DNA from: JAAYAY01 sp964429355
Lineage (GTDB): Bacteria; Planctomycetota; Planctomycetia; Pirellulales; Thermoguttaceae
DNA length: 51,586 bases
Direction: 5' to 3'
Assembly (NCBI GenBank): GCA_964429355.1
Contig: CAYSCH010000012.1
Location: forward strand, 1-51,586
The notes under the pieces are model-generated. The model was not told where the DNA came from and did not search any database. It saw only the letters and a list, made by a program, of their open reading frames with translations. The translations under genes were made by a program, and so were the position numbers. Shown here in pieces: positions 27,287-35,774 of the stretch; position 1 is the stretch's first letter; each line of letters begins with the position of its first letter.

Positions 27287-28753
27287 CTATTTCCACAGTT
27301 CATCGATGATTTCAACGGTCTTGTCAACCAGCATCTGGCCCCCCTCCGGCCCGATGACGTTGCTTTGCGGGACGGCCGAATAGTGCCCCGCGGCCTGCGC
27401 CCGTTCGGTGGGCAAGTAGCTGCCGAAACCCGACATCTGGATGACGAATGTCTGCGTTGCCGGCGAGCGGGCCTTGATGCGAATGCCATACTCGCAGAAG
27501 AGTTCGAACGGATTGGAGCAGACCACCAGGTCGCCGAGTCGGACGACGTGGATCTCGACCGGATAGGTGGCGCCGGGATCCTTCTGCAACTGCTCGTAAC
27601 GTTCCATGACCCCGTGATGCCAGTCCCGGGCCATGAAGGCAACTTGTGCAGCGGACTCAGGGTCCTTCTCAACCTGTGCCATGACGTTCTCATACGCCGC
27701 CTTGGCCTCCAGGTACTGGGCTTCGGAGATCTTCGACAACGGCAACTGGAGGGTGACGGCGGTGTGTTTCAGGACTGGATCGGGGAATTTCTCTTTTTGG
27801 GCGGCGTCGAAGGTCTGACTGACGGAAAGGTCGATCCGCCGGGCCAGTTCCTCCATTTCGTTGATCCCGCGCAGGTCCCGCATCCGGGCATTGGCCGCCT
27901 TGTGCAACAGCGGACGAGGAGACATATCGCCTGCCGCCGAGCCCCAGCCGAGAACGACAATCCCTTCACCGTAGCGAGCCTTCAAACGATTGCGAACCGG
28001 CAGCCAGTAGTCGGCGTTGACGGCGGATTGGCCTTCGACAACCTGCGAAGGGCAGGCCACGTTGACGATGATCGCCTTCAATTGGTCCTGGGCATCGTAG
28101 AAGAAGATGGAACCCACATCATCGTCGTCCATTCCTTCCAGGTTGACGAAGTCCGGTTGGTTCGTGTTGCCGTACATCTTCGCCGAACCATCGGCGTAGG
28201 CGACCCGGCGACCGAAACCAATGCTGTTTCGGTCCAGCCCGTACGACATCTTTCCCGGAGCGAGGCTCTTCCAGGCGGCAAGGATCCCGTCGCTGATCTT
28301 GTCGGCCAGGAAGGTGATGGTTTCTTCGACCGTCATCGTTTCCGGATTGACCGGGATGCCGGGCGTTCCCGGTTGCAGGACCGGGGCGGTATGGGTGTGC
28401 GTGGCACTGAGGACAATCGTCTCCAGCTGGATCGAGCTGTCTTTCTTCGCCACCGCGTCGCGGATGGCCTGAACGCAGACTTCCGGCAATTGCAGGAGGT
28501 CGAGAGAGACAAAGGTCGTTCTGGCGTCACCCGACTGAAGGGCGACTACGTTGGCCGTCAGAGGCGTATCGGGTTTGGTCGACAGCCGCAGGCCAAACTG
28601 TCCCCAGAGGGCCACGTTCTTGTTGGGCGTGATGTCAGCCGACGCCGTTCCGACCTGCAATTCAGCGCTGGAAAGCAAGGCTGGAAACAAGAGGCAGACC
28701 ACAAGTCCACAACACACCGTCTTCATTCCGGCATTGAGCAAAGGCACGTTCAC
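27287..28753 (-). CDS. Exported neutral/alkaline ceramidase-domain protein, paralogue 3
   Basis: 488 residues. The third family member but clearly more distant than the other two. Motifs: TASADITPNKNVALWGQF, SATHTHTAPV, WGSAAGDMSPRPL (catalytic-type Ser), and RRVAYADGSAKMYGNTN. It has extra residues after the HTH motif (PGTPGIPVNPETMTV). Signal peptide VCCGLVVCLLFPALLSSA. Start: GTG 28753 lies 6 nt after GAGGAG (28760-28765), better than ATG 28726, which has no ribosome site. First gene of the six-gene minus-strand cluster; faces the DeoR regulator across 692 nt. Confidence 0.86.
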   Translation of the reverse strand: MNVPLLNAGMKTVCCGLVVCLLFPALLSSAELQVGTASADITPNKNVALWGQFGLRLSTKPDTPLTANVVALQSGDARTTFVSLDLLQLPEVCVQAIRDAVAKKDSSIQLETIVLSATHTHTAPVLQPGTPGIPVNPETMTVEETITFLADKISDGILAAWKSLAPGKMSYGLDRNSIGFGRRVAYADGSAKMYGNTNQPDFVNLEGMDDDDVGSIFFYDAQDQLKAIIVNVACPSQVVEGQSAVNADYWLPVRNRLKARYGEGIVVLGWGSAAGDMSPRPLLHKAANARMRDLRGINEMEELARRIDLSVSQTFDAAQKEKFPDPVLKHTAVTLQLPLSKISEAQYLEAKAAYENVMAQVEKDPESAAQVAFMARDWHHGVMERYEQLQKDPGATYPVEIHVVRLGDLVVCSNPFELFCEYGIRIKARSPATQTFVIQMSGFGSYLPTERAQAAGHYSAVPQSNVIGPEGGQMLVDKTVEIIDELWK

Positions 28754-28990
28754 TGGCAACTCCTCGGTCAATCGTTGGCGCTATTTGTCAGACGCGGCAT
28801 TCAAGAGCTTACCCCGGACACCGGGCAGTCTCAAGAACCGGCGGCAAATCGATCTTGAATCGACGGCACAGAAATCTCCGCTGCCTCTCCCCCAATGGAG
28901 TGCTTCACGAGGCCGTAGGCCGACATAACGCCGAAGCGGTGAGCCTCGCTCAACAAATCACGGCTGCGATTCCTGCTGAAAAAAATGGCA

Positions 28991-29049
28991 GCCATCACAC
29001 AGCCGCGATGTTCCCCCAACAAATACTTGAGAGTTGTTCGTTGAGCGAT
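28991..29049. repeat. Bipartite intergenic motif, copy B
   Basis: GCCATCAC (28991-28998), GATGTTCCCCCAACA (29007-29021), 19 nt, TTGAGCGAT (29041-29049). The TGTT/AACA ends of the first box form a short palindrome around CCCCC, as an operator might. Lies between divergent transcription units. Confidence 0.6.
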
Positions 29050-29354
29050 CCTTGGTCGGCACCGCAGAGCGCTGCCGGAGGAAGCCCGTGGCGAAACAGT
29101 GAAGAGTCCGCTGATGTGTTCTATGGGTCTGTGCTTCCGGTCCGCGCCGATGCCCGATCAGGTGCCAATGCAGAAATGCTTTTCGCCCAGAATGAGAGAC
29201 ATGCCAGCAGGCCATAGGCAGATAGCGGCGATTCCATGCACCTGGTGTGAGCGTGGGCCACCGGAGTGCCCACGAGGCCGTGGCTAGTAACCCCTCTGCA
29301 AGGGGGACTTCCGCCTCTGGGCGTGACTCAGGTGTTATTTTTTCACAGAGCATG

Positions 29355-29384
29355 TTGATTTACAACAGATCTCTGCGGTATCAT
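29355..29384 (+). promoter_or_regulatory. Promoter for the DeoR-mannosidase operon
   Basis: TTGATT at 29355-29360 and TATCAT at 29379-29384, spacer 18 nt, about 60-70 nt before the regulator start. Confidence 0.45.
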
Positions 29385-29445
29385 CTCGTGACATCGGACG
29401 CAACGGCCGTCCTATTGAATGTCCCGTTCGAACAGCCAGTGACGT

Positions 29446-30267
29446 GTGTCTGCGATGAACCAGCGAGAACGGCAGGTGGCGATCGTCGATCGCATCGACT
29501 TGGTGGGCGCATGCACCTACCAGGAGTTGGCCACCCTGCTTGAGGTTTCGGAGATGACGATCCGGCGGGACGTCGACAAGTTGGTGCTGCGGGGCGGGGC
29601 CATCAAAACCCTCGGCGGTGTGCAGACAGCTCACGCTTCCAAGCACTTGTATGAATCGGCCGTGCAGAAACGGCTGAACGTGCAACCGCGAGAAAAGGAA
29701 CAGATTGCCTGTCAGGCTCTTGGACGGATCAAATCGCAACAGACGGTGTTCATCGACGGCGGTACGACTTGCTTGATGTTGGCCCGCCAGATCGCCCGCC
29801 AGTTGCAGTCTCTAACCGTGGTGACGCACTCGGCTCTGGCCTGTCTCGAGTTGGGCCGCACCATGGACAACACGATCGTGAGTCTGGGCGGGCAATTCGA
29901 TCCGTCGAGCGCCTGTTTTGTCGGGCCGACGGCCGAGGAAGCGGCACGCCGGCTGTTTGTGGATGTCGCATGCCTTTCCACAAAGGGCTTCCTGCCGGAG
30001 GAGGGAACCTTCGAGTCGTCCATGGCCACCTTTCGCATCAAGCAGATTATTGCAGAGCAGGCAGCCCGAGTGATCCTGCTGGTCGACCATACGAAGTTCG
30101 GCCAGCGCGCCCTGTGCAAAGTGCTGGATATCGCGAGCATTCATGAAGTCATTACCGACGCGGGTGCCACGGCGTCGGAGGTAGAGAAACTGCGAAAGTG
30201 TGGCATCGTCGTTCGCGTTGCGCCGGACGAAAGCATGGCATTACACCCGGCCGCTGCCGAGTCGTGA
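29446..30267 (+). CDS. DeoR-family transcriptional regulator
   Basis: 273 residues from GTG 29446, or 270 from ATG 29455; neither has a clear ribosome site. The N-terminal winged helix-turn-helix (YQELATLLEVSEMTIRRDVDKL) is typical of DeoR, including the TIRRD recognition helix. The sugar-phosphate-binding domain has IDGGTTCLMLARQI and VSLGGQFDPSSACFVGPTAEE, and ends KFGQRALCKV, all normal for the family. DeoR proteins usually repress catabolic operons and are released by a phosphorylated sugar. First gene of the operon, 107 nt before the mannosidase; the aldolase and kinase further down would make or use such an effector. It may also act on the divergent ceramidase cluster. Confidence 0.9.
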   Translation: MSAMNQRERQVAIVDRIDLVGACTYQELATLLEVSEMTIRRDVDKLVLRGGAIKTLGGVQTAHASKHLYESAVQKRLNVQPREKEQIACQALGRIKSQQTVFIDGGTTCLMLARQIARQLQSLTVVTHSALACLELGRTMDNTIVSLGGQFDPSSACFVGPTAEEAARRLFVDVACLSTKGFLPEEGTFESSMATFRIKQIIAEQAARVILLVDHTKFGQRALCKVLDIASIHEVITDAGATASEVEKLRKCGIVVRVAPDESMALHPAAAES

Positions 30268-30373
30268 ATCCCAGGTAGGGCCGCGGATGTCAGAGGTAGT
30301 CCTGAAACGGCAACGGATCCTGGTTGGGTTGGACAGGATCAGGCCAACAACCGCAGAAGGAAAGGCGTGTGAG

Positions 30374-33300
30374 ATGAAGACAAGAGCAGGTCATGCTGCA
30401 GCAATCCGTGTTCTGTTCGTTCTCGCTCTGACCGCCGCCTGCTGCTGTCGCTCGGGGGTTGCTTCCGAGCCGGCGGCTGTGGACCCGACGACTTCCAGCG
30501 CAGCCGCCAAGAAGGACATCTTCTTCTTCATTCCTCACACGCACTGGGAAGGTGCCGTTTTCAAGACCCGGGAGCAATACCTGGAGGTGGGCCTGCCCAA
30601 TATCGTTCGGGCACTTGCCCTGTTGAAGGCCCATCCCGACTATCGGTTTGTGCTCGACCAGGTCTGTTATGTGAAGCCATTCCTGGAGCGCTATCCGGAA
30701 GAGGTGGTCGCTTTTCGGCAATTCGTGAAGGAGGGCCGGCTGGCGATTGTGGGTGGGACAGACGTGATGGCCGACGTGAACATGCCCAGTGGTGAATCGT
30801 TCGTGCGGCAGATGCTGTACGGCAAAAGGTACTTCCGCGAGAAGCTGGGTGTGGACGTGACGGTCGGCTGGCAGCTCGATACGTTTGGACATCATGCGCA
30901 GATGCCGCAATTGCTCAAGCTGGGAGGTTACACATCGTTCTGGTTCTTCCGTGGCGTGCCGGCCATGGACACGCCGTCGGAGTTTCTTTGGGAAGGGATC
31001 GACGGATCGCGCATCGCGGCATTCTGGCTCCCCGAGGGGTACGCGGTTGCCTACGGGTCTCCGCAGACGCAGCCCGCATTCTCCTGGTGGATGCGAAGAC
31101 GCTTCGATTTGCTCGGGCGGCAGTGCCCCTTCAGCGAGCGGGTGGGACTTGCCGGGGCAGACGTGTGCGAGCCCGAGGAGCACCCACCTGTGCTCGTCGC
31201 CGAGCAAAACCAGCCGTCCGACTCGCTGCAACTGAAATTTGGCCCCCTGCCACAGGCAATCACGGCAGAACTGACAGGTGAAATACCCAAAGGCAACTAT
31301 GCAAAGGTATGCGTCTACGAAGCCGAGACATTGCAGCATCAGTTCGGATATGAAGAAGCCGATGATCAGGCGGGCAACCAACGAGTTTGGGTTGCCAAGC
31401 CGGCAAGACAGCAACCGGCGTACATCATCTATGGGCCCTACGAAGAATACCCGCCGGGGAGATACCTGGCACTTTTCAGGATGAAACTCCTTGAAGCCAC
31501 AGACAAGAGTGTTGCTGCCATAGATTCCTCCATCGACGGGCAGGTCTTTCTCGGTTCCAGAGAGTTGACTGCCGAAGACCTCCGGGAGGGGAAGTTTGCA
31601 TCCGTGCCGCTTGCCATTGATGTGACTGAAAGCCAATACGGACGCCTGGAGTTTCGTGTCAACTGGCACGGAAATGCTTCTCTCGCCGTCGATTCGATCG
31701 CAGTCTTCCAACTCGAGGACGACACTTCGACGCCCCAAAACCGGAAGGTGGCACCACTCCAGGTCCGTTTTGCCGTTCCGACCGATTACGAGAAGGTCGT
31801 TGCCGCCCGCCCCCCCCGTCCAGTGATCAAGGGCGAACTGAATCCCATCTTTCAAGGCACGTACAGCAGCCGCATTGAGCTGAAGCAGCGGACCAGAGAG
31901 CTGGAGCGGCTGCTGACGACGGCGGAAGAGCTGGGCGCGCTGGGTAACTGGCTGGGCACGCCGACCGACGACCAGGCGGTTTGGAATGCCTGGGAGCCGG
32001 TACTCTTCAACCAGGCCCACGATCTGGCCTCCGGTGTGATGACCGACAGGGTCTACGAAGACACCATCCGCGGCTTCGATTTCTCGAAAGGCCTGGCAGA
32101 CGAACTCGTCGAGTCGCGGCTGAACGACATCCTGTCCCAAATCGAAACTCGCGGTGAAGGGATTCCCGTCGTGGTGTTCAATACCTTGAACTGGCCGCGT
32201 ACCGATGTGGCTGAGGTAGAGATCGACTTCTCCGATTCAGGCTCCGGTACGGTCGAGGTAGTCGACCCTGCGGGACAGGTGGTCCCGGTCCAGTTCGTCC
32301 AGTCGCAGCGTGACAGCGACGGCGGACTCCGGCGAGCGACGGTCGCCTTCCAGGCACGCAACATCCCGGCGCTGGGCTATTCCGTCTACCGGTTGCGGCC
32401 GGCGACCGTGGAATCGCAGCCCGAACCGCAAGGCAAAACACCGACCGACTCCATCGAGAATGAATATTATCGGGCGACGTTCAACCCGTTCACCGGCGAG
32501 ATCACCGGGTTGACGGTCAAGTCGGGCAATTGGCAGGTCTTCGATGGTCCCGCCAACGTCGTCGCTCGCCAGCACGATGCCGGGGATTTCTGGGAACCGT
32601 ACCATCCGCTCGACGGCGGCAGTCGCATTGCCATGAAGACTCCGCAGGCGATCCCGAAGCCGGGCGAGGCAAAGTTCAGCAATGGGGCGACCGGCGATCG
32701 CGGATCGGTGGTGACCGGCCCGGTCTTTTCGGAGTTTCAGGTTTCCCATCCGTTTGATAATACAGGGAAGTTCGCCACGACGGTCAGGATGTGTGCGGGT
32801 TTGCGACGCATTGAGATCTGCACGCAAATCCTCAACAACGCCAAGTCCGTTCGCTACCAGGTCCTGTTTCCCACGTCGATCGAAAACGGTGCAAGTGTCC
32901 ACGAAATCCCGTTTGGGGCGATTGGTCGCCCTGCGGCAATCGAGTTCCCGGCACAGAACTGGGTCGATTTTGGCAACGGCGAGAGGGGGCTCGCGTTGCT
33001 CAATCGCGGCCTGCCCGGCAATCTTGCGACCGATGGCACCATGATGCTGTCGCTGATGCGGTCCACAAGCATCGTGGCCTATGGCTTCGGTGGAGGTTAC
33101 GAGCCGGGCATGTCGTCCGATACCGGGTTCGAGCTGGATAAAGAGCTGACGTTTCATTACGCGCTGGTCCCACACACGGGCGACTGGCGACAAGCGGAGG
33201 TCTATCGACAGGGTTTGGAGTTCAACCATCCGCTGATCGTGCGCCAAGCGGCGCCGCACCCGGGAATTATGCCCGATCGCTGGGGGTTCTTGCAGATTAG

Positions 33301-33556
33301 CCCGGAAAACGTCGTCATGTCCGCGTTCAAGCCTGGGCCGGACGGAACGTCCGTTTTGCGGATCTACGAGGCAACCGGAACGCCGACTCAGGCCTCGGTT
33401 CGGTTATCGGTGGAGGTTATCGCGGCGGAGGAAGTGAACCTGATGGAAGACTCGGGACCTGAACTTGCAGTGACCGACAATTCGCTGCAGCTCGATCTAG
33501 GAGCGTTCGAGATCAAGACGATCAAACTGCAACTCAAACCGGCAGCCAGACTGTGA
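30374..33556 (+). CDS. Exported GH38 alpha-mannosidase with an inserted domain
   Basis: 1060 residues, signal peptide AAIRVLFVLALTAACCCRSGVA (a lipoprotein is possible, though the box before Cys is weak). GH38 catalytic domain: FFIPHTHWEG near 55 and GWQLDTFGHHAQMPQL with nucleophile Asp169. The domain breaks at about residue 281 and resumes near 450 with VRFAVPTDYEKVV and PIFQGTYSSRIELKQRTREL, the normal GH38 continuation. Between these lies about 165 residues of beta-rich sequence resembling a carbohydrate-binding module (YIIYGPYEEYPPGRYLALFR). The middle helical domain and long beta-sandwich C-terminus follow. Cleaves alpha-mannosides, or related sugars, outside the cytoplasm. AAGGAAAGG precedes ATG 30374. 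Its stop overlaps the start region of the next gene. Confidence 0.86.
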   Translation: MKTRAGHAAAIRVLFVLALTAACCCRSGVASEPAAVDPTTSSAAAKKDIFFFIPHTHWEGAVFKTREQYLEVGLPNIVRALALLKAHPDYRFVLDQVCYVKPFLERYPEEVVAFRQFVKEGRLAIVGGTDVMADVNMPSGESFVRQMLYGKRYFREKLGVDVTVGWQLDTFGHHAQMPQLLKLGGYTSFWFFRGVPAMDTPSEFLWEGIDGSRIAAFWLPEGYAVAYGSPQTQPAFSWWMRRRFDLLGRQCPFSERVGLAGADVCEPEEHPPVLVAEQNQPSDSLQLKFGPLPQAITAELTGEIPKGNYAKVCVYEAETLQHQFGYEEADDQAGNQRVWVAKPARQQPAYIIYGPYEEYPPGRYLALFRMKLLEATDKSVAAIDSSIDGQVFLGSRELTAEDLREGKFASVPLAIDVTESQYGRLEFRVNWHGNASLAVDSIAVFQLEDDTSTPQNRKVAPLQVRFAVPTDYEKVVAARPPRPVIKGELNPIFQGTYSSRIELKQRTRELERLLTTAEELGALGNWLGTPTDDQAVWNAWEPVLFNQAHDLASGVMTDRVYEDTIRGFDFSKGLADELVESRLNDILSQIETRGEGIPVVVFNTLNWPRTDVAEVEIDFSDSGSGTVEVVDPAGQVVPVQFVQSQRDSDGGLRRATVAFQARNIPALGYSVYRLRPATVESQPEPQGKTPTDSIENEYYRATFNPFTGEITGLTVKSGNWQVFDGPANVVARQHDAGDFWEPYHPLDGGSRIAMKTPQAIPKPGEAKFSNGATGDRGSVVTGPVFSEFQVSHPFDNTGKFATTVRMCAGLRRIEICTQILNNAKSVRYQVLFPTSIENGASVHEIPFGAIGRPAAIEFPAQNWVDFGNGERGLALLNRGLPGNLATDGTMMLSLMRSTSIVAYGFGGGYEPGMSSDTGFELDKELTFHYALVPHTGDWRQAEVYRQGLEFNHPLIVRQAAPHPGIMPDRWGFLQISPENVVMSAFKPGPDGTSVLRIYEATGTPTQASVRLSVEVIAAEEVNLMEDSGPELAVTDNSLQLDLGAFEIKTIKLQLKPAARL

Positions 33557-33570
33557 ACGGGAGAGGTGAC

Positions 33571-34848
33571 ATGCGTTATCCGTTCGGGAGGGGTTCGTTG
33601 GCGCTGCTTGCAGCAGCGGCGTGCGGCCTGATCGGACTCGCGGCGACCAAAGCCGACGACGGCCCCGATCCCGTCTTCGAGAAACCGGTGCCGGTGACCA
33701 TGGCGGAGTTGGCCGCGCGAACAATTGACGGCGTCGCCGCAATCGAGGTCTGCGACTACGCCCCCGGTCACTACACGGGCCCTTTGACTCCCAGCCCTCC
33801 CCACGCCGACCTGAACGCGGGGAAGGCCGTAGTTGTTGTGTGGAAGGATCATTCCCAGCGGTTGGTCTTCAGCCACGAAGCGAGTTACTGTCCCCTGCTG
33901 GAGCTGCCCAGCGGCGCCGCCATGTGCAACCAGTTCTTCGAAGGCAACCTGGGTGAAGCGGAGTTGTTCAACAACCTGGGGCGCAGGGAAAGGAACAGCT
34001 TCGTCGACATCATTCAGAGCGGGCCTCAACGCGTCTGGGTGCGGTGGACCTATTTCGCCGTCAACATGATGGACGACGCCCAACCGCGGTTGCGGGGGAC
34101 GGAGGACTACTTCGCCTATCCCAACGGACTGGTCCTGCGCCGGATGACCTACGAGAGCCTGATGCCGGATGCTGTTGCGGGCTACAGCACGCAACCCGTC
34201 GAACTCTTCGGCGTGGCACCGGTCACGAAACTCTTCCAGGACCTGTTTCCTCGCGATCCCCAGTGGGGAGATTACCACACCCATGCTGCGATCGACCTCT
34301 ACAGCGACCGGCACTATGACATCTACTGGGGAGAAGACGGCGCGGTTCGGCGCTCAGGCGACGACGGCACATTGGACGCCATCGGCCGCTCGCCGGGTTG
34401 CGCCCTGGTCATGCCTTTCCGCGACGGCCTGCTGTTCGCGGCGTTTGGCCACGCCAGCGGCTTTCCGGCGGAGAAGAACCAGTTGATCGACCACTGCGCG
34501 GCGAACGCCGAGGGGGGCTGTGGGTGGGGTACCGGTTTATGGGATCATTGGCCCATCGGTTGGCTGAATTCACAAACGAACCTGTGGACAGCCGGGTCGC
34601 CCTACGCTTACAGTTTCGGCTCGATCGGCCAGTTCTTTGTTCCGGACGGAAAGCGAATTCGGTCGTTCGCCGAGGACTACCCGAAGTACTGCCACGACAT
34701 GGAGCTCAATCGCTGGACGGCAAACCGCGTGTTTTACGTGTTGCTGGGCGCGGCCCGCGACTGGGACGATGTCCGCCGCATCGGCCGAAGCTGGCTCGAC
34801 AAAGGCCGGGACTGCGCCAAGCCGGAAAGTATCACCCCCCTGAGATAG
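33571..34848 (+). CDS. Exported protein of unrecognised family, related to the C-terminal domain of the LamG protein
   Basis: 425 residues, signal peptide LALLAAAACGLIGLAATKADD. I do not recognise a named family. Visible blocks: ARTIDGVAAIEVCDYAPGHY, QRLVFSHEASYCPLLELPSG (about 95), VWVRWTYFAVNMMDD, GTEDYFAYPNGLVLRRMTYE, and WDHWPIGWLNSQTN (about 324). The same order of blocks (VFWRGSSYIPFWAG, IHVRWSYQSC, VEDYYFYPDGFGTRALT, GSHWPLARGG) occurs in the protein at 40226-43000, so the two share a homologous domain of about 230 residues. Beta-rich sequence suggests a sugar-binding or glycosidase/lyase fold. Start ATG 33571 has GAGAGG upstream and lies 14 nt after the mannosidase stop; clearly in the operon. 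Confidence 0.8.
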   Translation: MRYPFGRGSLALLAAAACGLIGLAATKADDGPDPVFEKPVPVTMAELAARTIDGVAAIEVCDYAPGHYTGPLTPSPPHADLNAGKAVVVVWKDHSQRLVFSHEASYCPLLELPSGAAMCNQFFEGNLGEAELFNNLGRRERNSFVDIIQSGPQRVWVRWTYFAVNMMDDAQPRLRGTEDYFAYPNGLVLRRMTYESLMPDAVAGYSTQPVELFGVAPVTKLFQDLFPRDPQWGDYHTHAAIDLYSDRHYDIYWGEDGAVRRSGDDGTLDAIGRSPGCALVMPFRDGLLFAAFGHASGFPAEKNQLIDHCAANAEGGCGWGTGLWDHWPIGWLNSQTNLWTAGSPYAYSFGSIGQFFVPDGKRIRSFAEDYPKYCHDMELNRWTANRVFYVLLGAARDWDDVRRIGRSWLDKGRDCAKPESITPLR

Positions 34849-34866
34849 GCGGAGAGGAGAAATAGC

Positions 34867-35772
34867 ATGCCACTGGGGTCTATCTCGCGCGTGNNNNNNN
34901 NNNTGATGGCCGATTGCCAGGCGGGCGGCTATGCCGTCGGCTACTTCGAGAGCTGGAATCTCGAATCGCTTCAGGGGGTGATCGACGCCGCGGAACAGAC
35001 CCGGTCGCCCGTGATCGTGGGCTTCAACGGTGAGTTCCTCAGTGGCGGCGGCCGGTTGGCCGCCGAGCGACTGGCGCTCTACGGGGCGCTTGGAAAGGCG
35101 GCCGCGGAATCATCGACGGTGCCGTGCGGACTCATCTTCAACGAATGTCCCGTCGACTCGTGGACTCTGGCTGCGATCGATGCCGGATTCAACCTGGTGA
35201 TGCCCGCCGATCCTTGCTGCTCACACGCGGACTATTTGGGCCGTGTCAAACGGATTGTCGGGAAGGCCCACGCTCGGCAAGTGGCGGTCGAGGCTGAAAT
35301 TGGTGAACTGCCCTGCGGAGCGTCCGGAAGCGTGGAGCAAGCCGGACAAGCTACCGATCCGGAAGTTGCCGAGCGATTTGCGAGGGAGACGGGCGTCGAC
35401 CTGTTGGCCGTCAGCGTGGGCAACATTCATATTCACGTTGGCGGGGAAGTCGACTTGGATCTGCAGCGGCTGGCCGCCATCCATGCACGCCTGTCCGTTC
35501 CTCTGGTCCTGCATGGCGGGACGGGGATCACCGGCCGGTCGATTCAATCGGCGATTCGGCTTGGCGTCGCCAAGATCAACTACGGAACGTATCTCAAACA
35601 GCGGTATCTGGAGGCTGTCCGCGACACGTTGTCGACGATCGAAAGTGCAAGCAATCCGCATAAACTGCTGGGCATGGGAGGCCCTGAAGACGTCCTCGTT
35701 GCCGGGCGGATGGCGGTTCGCGACGCGGTGTTGGAACGTATCGAATTACCCGGTTGCTGCGGGAGGGCCTGA
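34867..35772 (+). CDS. Class II fructose-bisphosphate aldolase-like protein (contains a gap)
   Basis: About 300 residues, cytoplasmic. Class II aldolase fold: start MPLGSISRV, GGYAVGYFESWNLESLQ, EAEIGELPC, NIHIHVGGEVDL and LVLHGGTGI. Zinc-ligand His residues near IHIH and LHGG remain, but the usual HLDH motif (first zinc His and catalytic Asp) is replaced by IFNE in CGLIFNECPVDS. I recall a planctomycete subfamily with a similar LLNE replacement, so this is probably a real variant rather than an error; it must bind metal or react differently. 10 N at 34894-34903 in the N-terminal helix; the true gap may be only one or a few bases. GAGGAG lies 7 nt before ATG 34867. Ends 2 nt before the kinase start. 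Confidence 0.85.
   Translation: MPLGSISRVXXXXMADCQAGGYAVGYFESWNLESLQGVIDAAEQTRSPVIVGFNGEFLSGGGRLAAERLALYGALGKAAAESSTVPCGLIFNECPVDSWTLAAIDAGFNLVMPADPCCSHADYLGRVKRIVGKAHARQVAVEAEIGELPCGASGSVEQAGQATDPEVAERFARETGVDLLAVSVGNIHIHVGGEVDLDLQRLAAIHARLSVPLVLHGGTGITGRSIQSAIRLGVAKINYGTYLKQRYLEAVRDTLSTIESASNPHKLLGMGGPEDVLVAGRMAVRDAVLERIELPGCCGRA
34894..34903. other. Assembly gap (10 N) near the start of the aldolase gene
   Basis: Family alignment by eye suggests little or no coding sequence is missing here; a single C would restore VLMADCQAGG in frame. Confidence 0.9.
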
Positions 35773-35774
35773 CG

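Larger units (their letters stand above)
28754..29445. other. Repeat-bearing divergent regulatory region
   Basis: 692 nt between the ceramidase cluster and the mannosidase operon. Holds motif copy B (28991-29049), an inverted repeat CGCTCAAC 28947-28954 with GTTGAGCG 29040-29047 enclosing that copy, inner CGGCTG/CAGCCG arms, a near-repeat pair starting GGAGTGC and ending with CACGAGGCCGT (28897-28919 and 29263-29283), and a promoter at 29355-29384. No convincing gene on either strand. Confidence 0.55.

Noticed and set aside
30290..32140. 616-codon minus-strand frame
   Set aside because: Antisense of the GH38 mannosidase, whose motifs are intact.
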